Below are positions 63,758-64,000 of a stretch of 64,000 nt of DNA, piece by piece (the first letter of the stretch is position 1; the number at the start of each line of letters is the position of its first letter). Under the pieces are notes generated by a model that did no database searches, was not told the origin of the DNA, and saw only the letters and a program-made list of their open reading frames with translations. This DNA comes from CAKZML01 sp963823435 (GTDB taxonomy: Bacteria > Pseudomonadota > Gammaproteobacteria > Steroidobacterales > BM003): NCBI GenBank assembly GCA_963823435.1, contig CAWGLN010000001.1, positions 1,054,001 through 1,118,000 of the forward strand, written 5' to 3'. The translations under genes and the position numbers were made by a program.

Positions 63758-64000
63758 ATGATGCAGAAATTCAATAATGAAGTGGCTGTAATCACCGGTG
63801 CGGGATCGGGTATAGGCCAGGCACTGGCGGTGTCGCTGGCCCGGCAGGGTTGTCACCTGGCCCTGGCGGATGTGAACGCAAATGGACTGGAAACGACCCG
63901 GTCTTTGCTCAAGGAGCACGGCTGTGCAGGTGTCTCTGCACCAGGTTGATGTAGCCAGCGGGAGGCCCTGGAGCAACTGGCGGAGGCGGTCGTCGCCGCT
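63758..64000 (+). CDS. SDR family oxidoreductase, 5' part only, one frame slip
   Basis: Runs off the right edge. Rossmann motif EVAVITGAGSGIGQALAVSL near residue 10; LALADVNANGLETTRSLL. Near 63930 a one-base slip is needed to reach VSLHQVDVASREALEQLAEA. Start ATG 63758 or 63761, with AGGGAAAT just upstream. The substrate cannot be inferred from this piece. Confidence 0.75.

Noticed and set aside
1..64000. CRISPR arrays, tRNA/rRNA genes, prophage or transposase genes
   Set aside because: I looked for regularly spaced repeats, cloverleaf-like sequence, integrase or transposase motifs and saw none; the only dispersed repeats are the non-coding elements described.

Overview
The window is a chromosomal segment of a GC-rich, Gram-negative, aerobic gammaproteobacterium. 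Support comes from a cbb3 oxidase, LPS-core genes (KdkA, a GT9 heptosyltransferase), RimK/RimB, several lipoproteins and a wax-ester pathway whose fatty acyl reductase has the same layout and signature motifs as the Marinobacter enzyme. The genus is not decidable from sequence alone. I see no rRNA, tRNA, CRISPR array, prophage or classical IS element.

Layout. 1-1373: end of ccoN (minus). 1.6-5.7 kb: small envelope proteins, then a three-gene module of exported retropepsin-like protease, inactive transglutaminase-7TM protein and ATP-grasp ligase. 5.7-10.6 kb (minus): ApbE, GT4 glycosyltransferase, FkbM methyltransferase, an ATP-grasp protein and a FFLEELY-motif protein. 10.7-16.7 kb: lipid storage (acyl-CoA-binding protein, phasin-like protein, WS/DGAT, fatty acyl-CoA reductase). 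16.7-25.1 kb: cysteine synthase, thioredoxin-fold protein, CorA, KdkA, heptosyltransferase, malic enzyme. 25.1-35.3 kb: pirin, azoreductase, divergent ilvB/ilvN, a degenerate GGDEF-EAL protein, a sodium-dependent transporter, rhomboid protease. 35.5-38.2 kb: rimB-rimK-M14 operon. 38.3-49.7 kb: PepN, second cysteine synthase, Hsp20, PAS histidine kinase, divergent amine oxidase and gamma-glutamyltransferase, formate-THF ligase, PdxH. 49.7-57.5 kb: envelope genes (MltF-like, CPBP protease, MscS, patatin, HIT, META/HslJ, NnrU, MBL). 57.9-64 kb: polyhydroxyalkanoate locus (phasin, phaR, phaC, reductases), a cupin and a partial SDR.

Functional themes: carbon storage as both wax ester and PHA; two paralogous protease/ATP-grasp modules, one exported and one cytosolic; and envelope maintenance.

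Two patterns cut across genes. First, at least fifteen otherwise well-conserved genes are broken by one-base frame slips, mostly next to short homopolymers, while many very long genes are intact. This looks like indel-type read error more than decay, so I annotate those loci as single genes spanning the slips. Second, a dispersed ~120-240 bp element with GGAGCC-type terminal inverted repeats recurs at least seven times, always on the 3' side of genes and twice filling a convergent gap exactly from stop codon to stop codon. The PHA phasin promoter also carries a repeated TGCRAYGCAAAA motif, a good candidate operator for the nearby PhaR.
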